A stretch of DNA of 64,000 nucleotides. It comes from JBMOGA01 sp049318625 (GTDB lineage Bacteria > Pseudomonadota > Alphaproteobacteria > Rhizobiales > Hyphomicrobiaceae). A model generated the notes under the pieces. The model saw only the letters and a program-made list of their open reading frames with translations, made no database searches and was not told the origin of the DNA. The stretch spans positions 47,357 to 111,356 of the forward strand of contig JBMOGA010000006.1 in NCBI GenBank assembly GCA_049318625.1, read 5' to 3'. Below are positions 1 to 7,975 of the stretch, in pieces. How positions within the stretch are numbered: position 1 is the first letter of the stretch; each line of letters begins with the position of its first letter. The position numbers were made by a program, and so were the translations under genes.

Positions 1-209
1 CGCTGGACTTCTCCTGGGCGCTGCACGTGCCGCCCATCGAGCGCCGCCTGGTGCTGCGATCGGCTATCGCCTTCGAGCGCATGGGGCAACGGTTCTGGCC
101 GAGTGCCGGCGGCGTCCTGCTCGTCGAGGCGAAGAAGGAACTCGTCGTGCCCGTCGGCCGTCTGAAGCCGGCGCGCGCGGTCGGTCAGCTCGTGACGCTG
201 CGGCCTTGA
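1..209 (+). CDS. C-terminus of probable SAM-dependent methyltransferase (partial)
   Basis: An open frame runs in from the left edge (first full codon at base 3) and stops at 209, giving about 68 residues of a C-terminus. The tail has the pattern of the class I SAM-dependent methyltransferases often seen in Hyphomicrobiales: an aromatic stretch (RFWPSAGGVLLVEAKKE) followed by a short basic end. No catalytic motif lies inside the window, so the assignment rests on the C-terminal likeness alone. It converges tail-to-tail with the mrp-like gene, with only ten bases between the two stops. Another small enzyme with a similar end cannot be excluded. Confidence 0.45.
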   Translation, partial: LDFSWALHVPPIERRLVLRSAIAFERMGQRFWPSAGGVLLVEAKKELVVPVGRLKPARAVGQLVTLRP

Positions 210-219
210 CCCCGGCCGG

Positions 220-1731
220 TCAGCGGCTGAGCCCCTTGGCCGCAAGCTCCGCCAGATGCTCCGCCCATCGCGTCTCCTTTTCGCGGCCGAGCAGGGCGAG
301 ATACGACCACGCGTAGAGGCCGGTGTCGTGGCCGTCGTCGAACACGATCCGCACCGCGTAGTTGCCGACCGGGCGAAGTTCCTTGATGCGGACGTTGCGC
401 TTGCCGGCCACCGTGACCCGCTGTTCGGGCGAATGACCCTGCACCTCGGCGGACGGGCTCATCACGCGCAGCATCTCCGCAGCGATCTCGTGGCGCTCGC
501 CGCCCGGAAAGATGGCGAGCAGGCTGTCGCCGGCGGATGAAACCGTGAGCGAGGGCGGTTGCGCCCCGCCTTTTCGCCCGCCGTCGATCTCCGCCCAGAC
601 CCGGGCTGCGATCTCGCGAAAGATCCGTGCGTGCGGCCCGTCCGGCTCGGTGGCCACGATCGGCTGCCCGCTGTCGGAGCGTGCGCGGATTTCCATGTGC
701 AGCGGGACCGCCCCGAGGAATGGGATCTCAAGGCGCTCCGCCTCGTGCTCCGCTCCGCCGTGGCCGAAGATGTCCGAGCGCTCGCCGCACTTCGGGCAGA
801 CGAAAAAGCTCATGTTCTCGATGATGCCGAGCACCGGCACGTCCACCCGCTGGAACATCGCCAGCCCCTTGCGGGCATCGATCAGCGCCAGATCCTGCGG
901 CGTCGACACGATGACCGCGCCGGACAATGGCACCTGCTGCGCCATCGAAAGCTGCACGTCGCCGGTGCCGGGTGGCATGTCGATCACGATCGCGTCCAGG
1001 CCTGGCTCGCCCCGGCCCGTCGTGCCCCAGGCGACCTCGCGCAGCATCTGCTGGAGTGCCGACACGACCATCGGCCCGCGCCAGATGATCGGCGTGTCCT
1101 CCTCGACGAGGAAGCCCATCGACATCACCTCGATGCCATAGGCGACCATCGGCTGCAGTTTACCGTCCGTCGTTCGCGGCCGGCCGGTGAGCCCGAGCAG
1201 GCGGGGCTGCGACGGCCCGTAGATGTCGGCATCCAGGATGCCGACCTTGTGCCCGAGCGCCTTGAGCGCAAGCGCGAGGTTGACGGCCGTGGTCGACTTT
1301 CCGACGCCGCCCTTTCCCGATGCCACCGCGATCAGATGTTTGACCCCCGCGACGCCCGGCGCCGCGCGCTGGGGCGCAGGCGTGCTGCCCGCCCGGCCGG
1401 CTGGCGCGGCCGCCCCGCCCTGACGTGCCCGCGCCTCGGCAACCCGGGGCGATTCGGCGACACCGGAGGCCGCCGGCGCTCGCCGCGCCTCCGCTGTCAG
1501 CACGGCGGTGACGCCGCTGACCCCCGGCAGGCCGGCAACGACTTGCTGGGCCGCTTCGCGCAGCGGCTCGAGCTCGGTCGCTCGGTCCGCCGGCACGGTG
1601 ATCGCGAAGTAGACCCGACCGTCCTTGATCAGCACCTCGGACAACAAGCCGAGATCGACGATGTTGCCTTCCAGATCGGGTCCTTTGACTCGTCGCAGGG
1701 CTTCGCGCACCGCGGCTTCGGTTGGCACCAT
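220..1731 (-). CDS. mrp: Mrp/ApbC-type Fe-S cluster carrier ATPase with C-terminal DUF971
   Basis: A cytoplasmic P-loop ATPase of the Mrp/NBP35/ApbC family, thought to bind and pass on [4Fe-4S] clusters. Of 503 residues, about 1-80 are a MIP18/DUF59 domain, 80-130 an Ala/Pro-rich linker, and 130-375 the ParA-like ATPase with Walker A SGKGGVGKST near residue 138 and the cluster-binding CPKCG motif. About residues 410-500 form a complete DUF971 domain (SPSAEVQGH, then NYAVRIVFDDGHDTG). DUF59-Mrp-DUF971 is the domain order of plant HCF101; most bacterial Mrp proteins lack the last domain. I chose the ATG at 1731 because GGAG lies nine bases upstream; a TTG two codons earlier is also open. The neighbouring TRAP operon is divergent. 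Confidence 0.93.
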   Translation of the reverse strand: MVPTEAAVREALRRVKGPDLEGNIVDLGLLSEVLIKDGRVYFAITVPADRATELEPLREAAQQVVAGLPGVSGVTAVLTAEARRAPAASGVAESPRVAEARARQGGAAAPAGRAGSTPAPQRAAPGVAGVKHLIAVASGKGGVGKSTTAVNLALALKALGHKVGILDADIYGPSQPRLLGLTGRPRTTDGKLQPMVAYGIEVMSMGFLVEEDTPIIWRGPMVVSALQQMLREVAWGTTGRGEPGLDAIVIDMPPGTGDVQLSMAQQVPLSGAVIVSTPQDLALIDARKGLAMFQRVDVPVLGIIENMSFFVCPKCGERSDIFGHGGAEHEAERLEIPFLGAVPLHMEIRARSDSGQPIVATEPDGPHARIFREIAARVWAEIDGGRKGGAQPPSLTVSSAGDSLLAIFPGGERHEIAAEMLRVMSPSAEVQGHSPEQRVTVAGKRNVRIKELRPVGNYAVRIVFDDGHDTGLYAWSYLALLGREKETRWAEHLAELAAKGLSR

Positions 1732-2081
1732 GTCCAAGGGCTCCGGTTTGGTTTCGTTCGATCGAGCGCTGCCGCAAGATATAGGCGGAAGGACACGCGC
1801 GACATAGGGGGCGCACAGAGTGAGCCGCGTCGTCGCAGGCCGCCCGAAGACCTATGAACCGGAAATTCCACATGCAACAACATGTTGAACGTTCGGTCGG
1901 GGCGCCAGAGTACGGGCGGAAACCATGATTCGATCGGGCGGCTCCAAGAGGCATTCTTGCAACGCAATTTCGGTCATGTTGCAATGGATTGGCCGTGCGT
2001 TCGGTAATATAGACTATGGCCCACGCAGAAGGGGCGAAGGCAAGAATCGGCCCGTCAGTGGCTTTGGAAGGGAAACGTCAC
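1732..2081. promoter_or_regulatory. Divergent intergenic region with repeated CATGTTG/CAACATG motifs
   Basis: This 350-base gap separates the divergent mrp-like gene and TRAP permease operon and holds no convincing gene. It contains a perfect 10-base palindrome CAACATGTTG at 1878-1887, a CATGCAAC just before it (1871-1878), and a CATGTTGCAA at 1975-1984; TTGCAA also occurs near 1957-1962. The recurring motif could be an operator for the transporter. An AT-rich TAATAT at 2005-2010 could be a -10 box, but no well-spaced -35 was found. Confidence 0.3.
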
Positions 2082-2621
2082 ATGCAGGTTTGGCTTCGGT
2101 TGAGCCGCGCCATCGATTGGCTCAACGGGAAAGTGGCCATCATTGCCAACTGGCTCGTCCTGCTGGCGTGCTTGATCAGTGCCGGGAACGCAGGAACCCG
2201 TTATCTGTTCAACCTCAGCTCCAACGGCTGGCTGGAAGTCCAGTGGTACATGTTCGCCGGCATGGTGCTGCTCGGCGCCCCCTATACTCTGGCGCGCAAC
2301 GAGCACGTTCGGGTCGACCTCATTTACGGTGGCGTCTCCGACCGCACGCGGCACTACATCGATCTGGTCGGTGGGCTGTGCTTCCTCATGCCGATGACCA
2401 TCCTGATGATGTACATAACGTGGCCTTGGTTCTTCGAGTCCTTCATCACGAACGAGCAGTCCTCCAACGCGGGCGGCCTGGCCCGTTGGCCGGTGAAGCT
2501 GCTGCTGCCCTTGGGCTTCGGATTGCTGGCCATTCAAGGCGTGTCTGAGATCATCAAGAGTGTCGCGGCGCTCGCCGGCATCGTGAACGAGGAAGTCAAG
2601 TACGAGAGGCCGCTGCAATGA
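2082..2621 (+). CDS. dctQ: TRAP transporter small permease (DctQ type)
   Basis: The small membrane subunit of a tripartite ATP-independent periplasmic transporter, which works with the large permease and a periplasmic binding protein to import organic acids with sodium. The 179 residues show four hydrophobic segments and the family pattern around WLEVQWYMFAGMVLLGAPY and NEHVRVDL. I chose the ATG at 2082, preceded by GGAAGGGAAA; an in-frame ATG at 2016 would add 22 polar residues without a good ribosome site. Its stop overlaps the start of the large permease by four bases, so the two are translationally coupled. Confidence 0.92.
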   Translation: MQVWLRLSRAIDWLNGKVAIIANWLVLLACLISAGNAGTRYLFNLSSNGWLEVQWYMFAGMVLLGAPYTLARNEHVRVDLIYGGVSDRTRHYIDLVGGLCFLMPMTILMMYITWPWFFESFITNEQSSNAGGLARWPVKLLLPLGFGLLAIQGVSEIIKSVAALAGIVNEEVKYERPLQ

Positions 2622-4285
2622 GCGACGTGACGATTCCCCAGAAGCATCGCCCGATCGCGATCAATCTGCTGCTGATCCTCGTGATGGTCTGTGCGTTCAT
2701 TGCGGGCGTGTTCGCCCTCGGCGCGCGCTTCACCACGCACGAACTGAACGAGATCATGGCGCCGCTGATGTTCGGCGGCTTGGTCTGCTTCCTGTTGATC
2801 GGCTACCCGGCCGCCTTCTCGCTCGCCGCCGTGGGCCTGTTCTTCGCCATCTTCGGTATCCGGTTCGGGCTGTTCGTGCCGGACTTCATGGGCAACCTGA
2901 CCTACCAGCTCTTCTCGGTGGTCTCGAACGATCTGCTGCTGGCGATTCCGTTCTTCACCTTCATGGGTGCCATCCTCGAGCGATGCGGTCTGGCCGAGGA
3001 TCTCCTCGACTCGATCGGCCAGTTGTTCGGCCCCGTTCGTGGCGGCCTCTCCTACGCCGTCATCATCGTCGGTGCCATTCTGGGCGCCATCACCGGCACC
3101 GTGGCCGCCTCGGTGATCGCTATGGGCATCATCTCGCTGCCCGTGATGATGCGCTATGGCTACGACATGAAGCACACGACGGGTGTGATCGCGGCCTCCG
3201 GCACGATCACGCAGCTCATCCCGCCGTCACTCGTTCTGGTGGTGCTCGCCGACGTTCTCGGCCGGTCGGTCGGCGACATGTACATCGGCGCGACCATTCC
3301 GAGCCTCATCCAGCTCGCCCTGTTCTGCGGCTGGGTCTTCATCCTCAGCATGATCTGGCCGAAAGCGGTGCCGGCTCTGCCACCCGAGGCGCGCACGTTG
3401 CGGGGCTGGGCGCTGCTGTCGAAGTGCCTCTGGGGTATCATCCCGTCGGGCGCGCTCATCTTCCTCGTGCTCGGCACGATGTTCATGGGTCTGGCGACCC
3501 CGACGGAAGCCGGCGCGATGGGCGCCGTCGGCTCGCTTCTGCTCGCCGCCGCTAAGCGGACCCTCACCCCGTCGCTGGTCTATCAGGCGATGGGCAGCAC
3601 CATGCGCATCACCGCCATGGTGGTCATGATCCTCATCGGCGCCCGTACGTTCAGCCTCGTGTTCAATGGCGTCGGCGGTGGCGAATGGATCGCCCATTTG
3701 CTCTCGGGACTGCCGGGCGGCCAGACCGGCTTCCTGATCTTCGTCAACATCTTCATCTTCTTCGTGGCGTTCTTCCTCGACTTCTTCGAGATCGCCTTCA
3801 TCATCATCCCGCTGCTCGCGCCCGTGGCCGAGAAGATGGGGATCGACTTGATCTGGTTCGGCGTTCTGATCTGCGCCAACATCCAGACCTCGTTCATGCA
3901 TCCACCCTTCGGGTTTGCACTCTTCTACCTGCGAGGAATCGCACCTCCAGAGGTCAAGAGTTCCGACATCTACCTGGGGTCGATCCCCTGGATCATTCTG
4001 CAGATCTGCCTGGTCGCCATCCTCATCGCTTGGCCGGGCTCGGTGACGATGATGCTGGACAGCGGCAAGAAGATCGACACGTCCAAGATGGAGATCGTGA
4101 TCCCGTCGATGGGCATGGGTGGTGGCCCCGGTGGCCTCGGCCCCTCGCCGTTCGGTCTCCCGCCGGGGCTGGGCGGCCCGCCGCCGGGTCTGGGTGGTCC
4201 GCCTCCAGGCCTCACGCCGCCGCCGGCCATTCCTGGGCTGACCCCGCCGCCGGCCCTGCCGGCACCGGAGACGAAGTCGAACTGA
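2618..4285 (+). CDS. dctM: TRAP transporter large permease (DctM type) with Pro/Gly-rich tail
   Basis: The large membrane subunit of the TRAP transporter (DctM, IT superfamily), which forms the translocation path. It has 555 residues with many membrane helices and conserved stretches such as GAITGTVAASVIAMG and PPSLVLVVLADV. Family members usually end near the last helix (here about residue 490). This one continues for about 60 residues with a repetitive Pro/Gly/Leu tail in which GGPPPGL and TPPPA units recur, probably exposed outside the membrane. It overlaps dctQ by ATGA. The partner binding protein is convergent on the opposite strand rather than in the same operon. Confidence 0.93.
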   Translation: MSDVTIPQKHRPIAINLLLILVMVCAFIAGVFALGARFTTHELNEIMAPLMFGGLVCFLLIGYPAAFSLAAVGLFFAIFGIRFGLFVPDFMGNLTYQLFSVVSNDLLLAIPFFTFMGAILERCGLAEDLLDSIGQLFGPVRGGLSYAVIIVGAILGAITGTVAASVIAMGIISLPVMMRYGYDMKHTTGVIAASGTITQLIPPSLVLVVLADVLGRSVGDMYIGATIPSLIQLALFCGWVFILSMIWPKAVPALPPEARTLRGWALLSKCLWGIIPSGALIFLVLGTMFMGLATPTEAGAMGAVGSLLLAAAKRTLTPSLVYQAMGSTMRITAMVVMILIGARTFSLVFNGVGGGEWIAHLLSGLPGGQTGFLIFVNIFIFFVAFFLDFFEIAFIIIPLLAPVAEKMGIDLIWFGVLICANIQTSFMHPPFGFALFYLRGIAPPEVKSSDIYLGSIPWIILQICLVAILIAWPGSVTMMLDSGKKIDTSKMEIVIPSMGMGGGPGGLGPSPFGLPPGLGGPPPGLGGPPPGLTPPPAIPGLTPPPALPAPETKSN

Positions 4286-4309
4286 TCCGGTTCGACGTCC
4301 GAAACAAAA

Positions 4310-4340
4310 AAGGCCGCGATCCGAAGAGGTTCGCGGCCTT
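4310..4340 (-). terminator. Intrinsic terminator, inverted repeat between dctM and takP-like gene
   Basis: AAGGCCGCGA and TCGCGGCCTT form a perfect 10-base stem around an 11-base loop. Read on the minus strand the stem runs into six T residues, so it fits a terminator for transcripts coming from the binding-protein gene; read on the plus strand the downstream bases are only weakly T-rich. Confidence 0.7.
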
Positions 4341-4377
4341 CGTAGTTTGGGGGACTCGACCGACCGCGCACAGAAAA

Positions 4378-4401
4378 GCCCCGGCTGTTGCCAGCCGGGG
4401 C
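4378..4401 (-). terminator. Intrinsic terminator directly after takP-like gene
   Basis: GCCCCGGCTG, a four-base loop, then CAGCCGGGGC forms a perfect 10-base GC stem. On the minus strand it is followed by CTTTTCT, the classic T tract. It lies about 22 bases beyond the stop of the binding-protein gene and is the first of two terminators in a row in that direction. Confidence 0.85.
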
Positions 4402-4423
4402 CTGTCTCAGACGGTCGAGTTGA

Positions 4424-5542
4424 TCACAGCTGCTTCTTGCGCTGCTGAATCATCATGTAGGTGTCGAAGGTATTCTCGGACAGCTGGAACCAGAGATAGC
4501 TGTCGGCGCGGAACGCCTTGGTCGACTCGTAGACCTTCTTGAAATCGGCATTCTGCGCGCTGATTTCGTCGTAGGTCTCGGTGGCGGACTTGAACACCGC
4601 ATCGAGCACCGGCTCGGTGAACGGACGCAGCACGGCGCCCGAGGCCACCAGACGCTTCAGGGCCGCCGGATTCTGCACGTCGTAGCGCGCCATCATGTAC
4701 TCGTTGGCGCGGTTCGAGGCCGCCTTCACGATCGCCTGATAGTTCTTCGGCAGGCTGTTCCACTTCTCGAGGTTGATGAAGTTGTGCAGCATGGCGCCGC
4801 CTTCCCACCAGCCCGGATAGTAGTAGAACTTGGCGACCTTGTAGAACCCGAGCTTCTCATCGTCATAGGGGCCGACCCACTCGGCGGAGTCGATGGTGCC
4901 CTTCTCGAGCGCCGGGTAGATGTCGCCGCCGGCGATCTGCTGCGGCACGGCGCCGAGCTTGGAGATGACCCGGCCACCGAAGCCGCCGATGCGGATCTTC
5001 AGACCCTTGAGGTCGTCGACGGTGTTGATCTCCTTGCGGTACCAGCCGCCCATCTGGGCACCGGTGTTGCCGGCCGGCAGACCGAAGATCTTGTGCTTGG
5101 CATAGAATTCGTTGAGCAGGTCGATGCCGCCGCCCTCGTAGTTCCAAGCATTCTGCATCCGGCAGTTGAGGCCGAACGGTACCGCCGTTCCGAACGCGAA
5201 CGTCGGATCCTTACCCCAGTAGTAGTAGGACGCCGTGTGGCACATCTCGACGGTGCCGGCGGTCACGGCATCGGCGGCCTGCAGGCCGGGCACGATTTCG
5301 CCGGCCGCGAACACCTGGATCTGGAACTTGCCGTCGGTCGCCTCGGAGACCGACTTCGAGAACACTTCGGCCGCACCGAAAATGGTGTCGAGCGACTTCG
5401 GGAAGCTCGAGGTGAGCCGCCACTTGATTTCCGGGGCGGACTGCGCGATCGCCGGGGCGGCGACCGTGGTCGCACCAGCGGCGCCGACGGCCGCAAGTGA
5501 CGTTGTCTTGATGAAAGCACGGCGGTCGATCTTCTTCGACAT
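4424..5542 (-). CDS. takP: TRAP transporter substrate-binding protein, TakP-like, Tat-exported
   Basis: A periplasmic solute-binding protein of the DctP family. The 372 residues begin with a twin-arginine signal (DRRAFIK, then a hydrophobic stretch to APAIA near residue 33), so it is exported folded. The mature part closely resembles TakP of Rhodobacter sphaeroides, which binds alpha-keto acids such as pyruvate with sodium: SFPKSLDTIFG, ASYYYWGKDPTFAF, QIAGGDIYPALEKGTID and WVGPYDDEKLGFYKVA. The ligand is therefore inferred to be a keto acid or similar carboxylate. A strong GGGAGGAA precedes the start. It faces the dctQM permeases across two terminators, so it is transcribed separately from its presumed partners. 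Confidence 0.9.
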   Translation of the reverse strand: MSKKIDRRAFIKTTSLAAVGAAGATTVAAPAIAQSAPEIKWRLTSSFPKSLDTIFGAAEVFSKSVSEATDGKFQIQVFAAGEIVPGLQAADAVTAGTVEMCHTASYYYWGKDPTFAFGTAVPFGLNCRMQNAWNYEGGGIDLLNEFYAKHKIFGLPAGNTGAQMGGWYRKEINTVDDLKGLKIRIGGFGGRVISKLGAVPQQIAGGDIYPALEKGTIDSAEWVGPYDDEKLGFYKVAKFYYYPGWWEGGAMLHNFINLEKWNSLPKNYQAIVKAASNRANEYMMARYDVQNPAALKRLVASGAVLRPFTEPVLDAVFKSATETYDEISAQNADFKKVYESTKAFRADSYLWFQLSENTFDTYMMIQQRKKQL

Positions 5543-5868
5543 CGAAGTTGTTCCTCCCAGAACCGATGGGTATCAAAGTCCGACGGCGACGGAGCCGTGC
5601 GGGCCGACGCGAGCGCGAACCGCTACGCGCATGCTGCGCACCACTTATGTATTTATGGCGGAATTGGCAACCTCCCGAGCCATCGGTTCGGGGTGGCTTA
5701 GCCGACCAGAGTCAGGATTGGCAGACTTGTGGCTGGCGAGACCCGGTTTTATCGAGCACCCGCTGGCCCTTGTCGTCGACCGCGGGGAGGACCATTCTCC
5801 CGTCGGCACGGCCGAGCGTCCTTCGGTCGAGCGCCGATTCGGGCGCGTCAGGTCACGCGGGGTCTCTG
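5543..5868. promoter_or_regulatory. Divergent intergenic region between takP-like gene and fdhD
   Basis: These 326 bases separate two divergent genes. They carry the ribosome site of the takP-like gene at the left end (GGGAGGAA on the minus strand). The fdhD frame stays open through much of the gap, but its upstream translation does not look like FdhD. I found no convincing -35/-10 pair, RNA gene or repeat. Confidence 0.3.
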
Positions 5869-6744
5869 GTGAAGGAATTCGAGGTTCGGCCGACGCCCGA
5901 CGATCCGCGACTGGCGGTGACGGTGCAGGGCATCGATCAGGATGGCCGCGAGATCGAGACGAACGTGGTCGCCGAACGGCCGTTGACGCTGTTCCTGAAC
6001 GCCCGCGAGATCGTGACGATGATGACCATCGGCGATCATCCCGATCTGCTGGCCGTCGGCTATCTTCTGAACCAGAACATGTTGCGCGCCGACGACGAAA
6101 TCACCGCCGTCGACTACGACGACGATATCCAGACCGTGGTCGTGCGCACCCGGCGCCAGACCGATTACGAGGAGAAGCTGAAGAAAAAGGTGCAGACGTC
6201 CGGCTGCGCCCAGGGCACGGTCTTCGGCGACCTGATGGAGGAGTTCGACCGGATCGAACTGGACAAGGGCGCGCGCCTGCGCACGTCGTGGCTCTATCAG
6301 CTGACCCGCAAGATCAATACCGAGCCGAGCCTGTATCTGAAGGCTGGTGCCATCCACGGCTGCGTATTGTGCCAGGAGGACCGGCCGTTGATCTACATGG
6401 AGGACGTCGGCCGTCACAATGCGGTCGACAAGATCGCCGGCTACATGTTCCTCAACCGGATCTCCCCGGAGGACAAGAGCTTCTATACCACCGGCCGACT
6501 GACCTCCGAGATGGTCATCAAGACCGTCAAGATGCGGATCCCCATCCTCATGTCGCGCTCGGGCTTCACCGCCTGGGGCGTCGATCTCGCCCGCCGGGCC
6601 GGGCTGACGCTCATCGGCCGGGCCCGCGGCCGCCGTTTCGTCGCCTTGGCCGGTCAGGAGCGGATCATTTTCGACGCCGACCCCGCACGGTTCGCCGAGG
6701 AGGACCGGCGCTACGCCCGCAAGGGCAGCGGGGGCGACGACTGA
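5869..6744 (+). CDS. fdhD: FdhD-family sulfurtransferase, formate dehydrogenase/Mo cofactor maturation
   Basis: FdhD passes sulfur from a cysteine desulfurase to the bis-MGD molybdenum cofactor so that formate dehydrogenase-type enzymes become active. The 291 residues show the family core: an early ERPLTLFLN-type strand, the active-loop motif TSGCAQGTVFG around residue 113, and EDVGRHNAVDK around 178-188. The usual CxxC of the active loop is reduced to a single Cys (113), and an extra GCVLC pair appears at about 165-168, just before the GRHN motif. The GTG start at 5869 gives the normal family length; upstream codons are open but not FdhD-like. It is followed by mobA after two bases and mobB overlaps mobA, forming a molybdenum-cofactor operon. 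Confidence 0.93.
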   Translation: MKEFEVRPTPDDPRLAVTVQGIDQDGREIETNVVAERPLTLFLNAREIVTMMTIGDHPDLLAVGYLLNQNMLRADDEITAVDYDDDIQTVVVRTRRQTDYEEKLKKKVQTSGCAQGTVFGDLMEEFDRIELDKGARLRTSWLYQLTRKINTEPSLYLKAGAIHGCVLCQEDRPLIYMEDVGRHNAVDKIAGYMFLNRISPEDKSFYTTGRLTSEMVIKTVKMRIPILMSRSGFTAWGVDLARRAGLTLIGRARGRRFVALAGQERIIFDADPARFAEEDRRYARKGSGGDD

Positions 6745-6746
6745 CC

Positions 6747-7382
6747 ATGGCGGAGCCGAAAAACGACATCACCGGCCTGCTGCTCGCCGGCGGCCAGTCG
6801 CGGCGCATGGGCGGCGGCGACAAGGGCCTCCAGGACCTGGCCGGCAAGCCCATGCTCGTCCATGTCCGTGACCGTCTCGCGCCCCAAGTTGGCCGCATGG
6901 TGCTCAATGCCAACGGCGATCCGGCGCGTTTCGCCCCGTTCGGGCTTCCCGTCGTCGCCGACACCGTCGAGGGCTTCGTCGGGCCGCTGGCCGGCATTCT
7001 CGCCGGTTTGCGCTGGTCGGCCGCCGCAGCACCCGGGGCGCGGTTCGTCGCCAGCGTGTCGACCGACGCCCCGTTCCTGCCGTTGGACCTCGTCGCGCGC
7101 CTCGCCGCCGCGCTCGATTCGTCGCCCGGATCGATCGCGCTGGCGCGCTCGTCGGACGAATTGCACCCGGTGATCGGCCTGTGGCCTGTCGCGCTCGCCG
7201 ACGATCTCGAGGCTCACCTGAAGGCGGGACTGCGCAAGGTGCTGCATTGGACGGACCGGCACGGTACGATCCCCGTCGACTTCGCGCTGGTCCGGATCGG
7301 TGGTGAGACGGTCGATCCGTTCTTCAATGCCAATACTCCGGACGAACTCGCCGAGGCGCGTCGCTTGCTCGAGCAGGTATGA
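6747..7382 (+). CDS. mobA: Molybdenum cofactor guanylyltransferase MobA
   Basis: MobA transfers GMP from GTP to Mo-molybdopterin, the step that makes the guanine dinucleotide form needed by DMSO reductase-family enzymes. The 211 residues open with the nucleotidyltransferase signature LLLAGGQSRRMGGGDKGL (about 11-28), followed by the VSTDAPFLP metal-binding motif near residue 110 and the C-terminal FFNANTPDEL. The ATG at 6747 starts two bases after the fdhD stop. Its own stop overlaps the mobB start by ATGA, so fdhD-mobA-mobB should be one transcript. Confidence 0.95.
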   Translation: MAEPKNDITGLLLAGGQSRRMGGGDKGLQDLAGKPMLVHVRDRLAPQVGRMVLNANGDPARFAPFGLPVVADTVEGFVGPLAGILAGLRWSAAAAPGARFVASVSTDAPFLPLDLVARLAAALDSSPGSIALARSSDELHPVIGLWPVALADDLEAHLKAGLRKVLHWTDRHGTIPVDFALVRIGGETVDPFFNANTPDELAEARRLLEQV

Positions 7383-7975
7383 CCGATCCCATGAATCGCA
7401 CACCGATCACGCATGCGCCCTCCGGGGCCCCGCTCATCGGCATCGTCGGCTGGAAGAAGTCCGGCAAGACCACGCTGACCGTGCGGCTGGTCGAGGAGTT
7501 CACACGCCGCGGCCTGCGCGTCGCGACGGTCAAGCACGCCCACCACAGCTTTCGCATCGACGACGAGGAGACCGACAGCGCGCGCCATCGCCGCGCCGGC
7601 GCCGGTCAGGTGGCCATCGTGTCGAGCCAGCGCTGGGCGGTCGTCACCGAGCTGGCCGGAGTGGCCGAGCCCGACTTCGCCGACGTGATTGCCACGCTCG
7701 CGCCGGCCGACCTGATCATCGTCGAAGGCTACAAGTCGGCGCCCATCCGCAAAATCGAGGCGCGCCGGCAGGGCGCCTTCGAGCGCCGCCCCCTCGCGGA
7801 GGGCGATCCGCTGATCGTCGCCGTGGCCGCGGACCACGACCCGGCCGACCGGCGGCTGCCGTGGTTCTCGCTCGACGCCATCACCGATATCGCCGATTTC
7901 ATCACGGCGACGCTCGCCGTCGCGCCGTCACGCACCGAACGTCGGGACCCAGCCGATGCGCCGCCACGTCGTTAG
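7379..7975 (+). CDS. mobB: Molybdopterin-guanine dinucleotide biosynthesis adaptor MobB
   Basis: MobB is a GTP-binding helper of MobA in building the molybdopterin guanine dinucleotide cofactor. The 198 residues contain the Walker A motif GWKKSGKTT at about 23-31, the family's VKHAHHSF and DTDS-like region (here EETDSARHRRAGA), and the LIIVEGYK motif near residue 120. The C-terminus after about residue 175 is short and polar. Start overlaps the mobA stop by four bases. Its last 20 bases overlap the start of the following secreted protein, which may therefore be cotranscribed. Confidence 0.93.
   Translation: MTDPMNRTPITHAPSGAPLIGIVGWKKSGKTTLTVRLVEEFTRRGLRVATVKHAHHSFRIDDEETDSARHRRAGAGQVAIVSSQRWAVVTELAGVAEPDFADVIATLAPADLIIVEGYKSAPIRKIEARRQGAFERRPLAEGDPLIVAVAADHDPADRRLPWFSLDAITDIADFITATLAVAPSRTERRDPADAPPRR

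Noticed and set aside
559..1857. A long plus-strand open frame opposite the Mrp-like gene
   Set aside because: Antisense of a well-conserved protein, rich in Arg/Asp/His without domains.
4130..4265. GC-rich direct repeats near the end of dctM as a possible repeat array
   Set aside because: They encode the Pro/Gly tail in frame; units are degenerate and lack spacers.
5548..5868. A longer FdhD starting near 5548
   Set aside because: The upstream codons are open but the residues do not resemble FdhD and would make the protein about 100 residues longer than the family.
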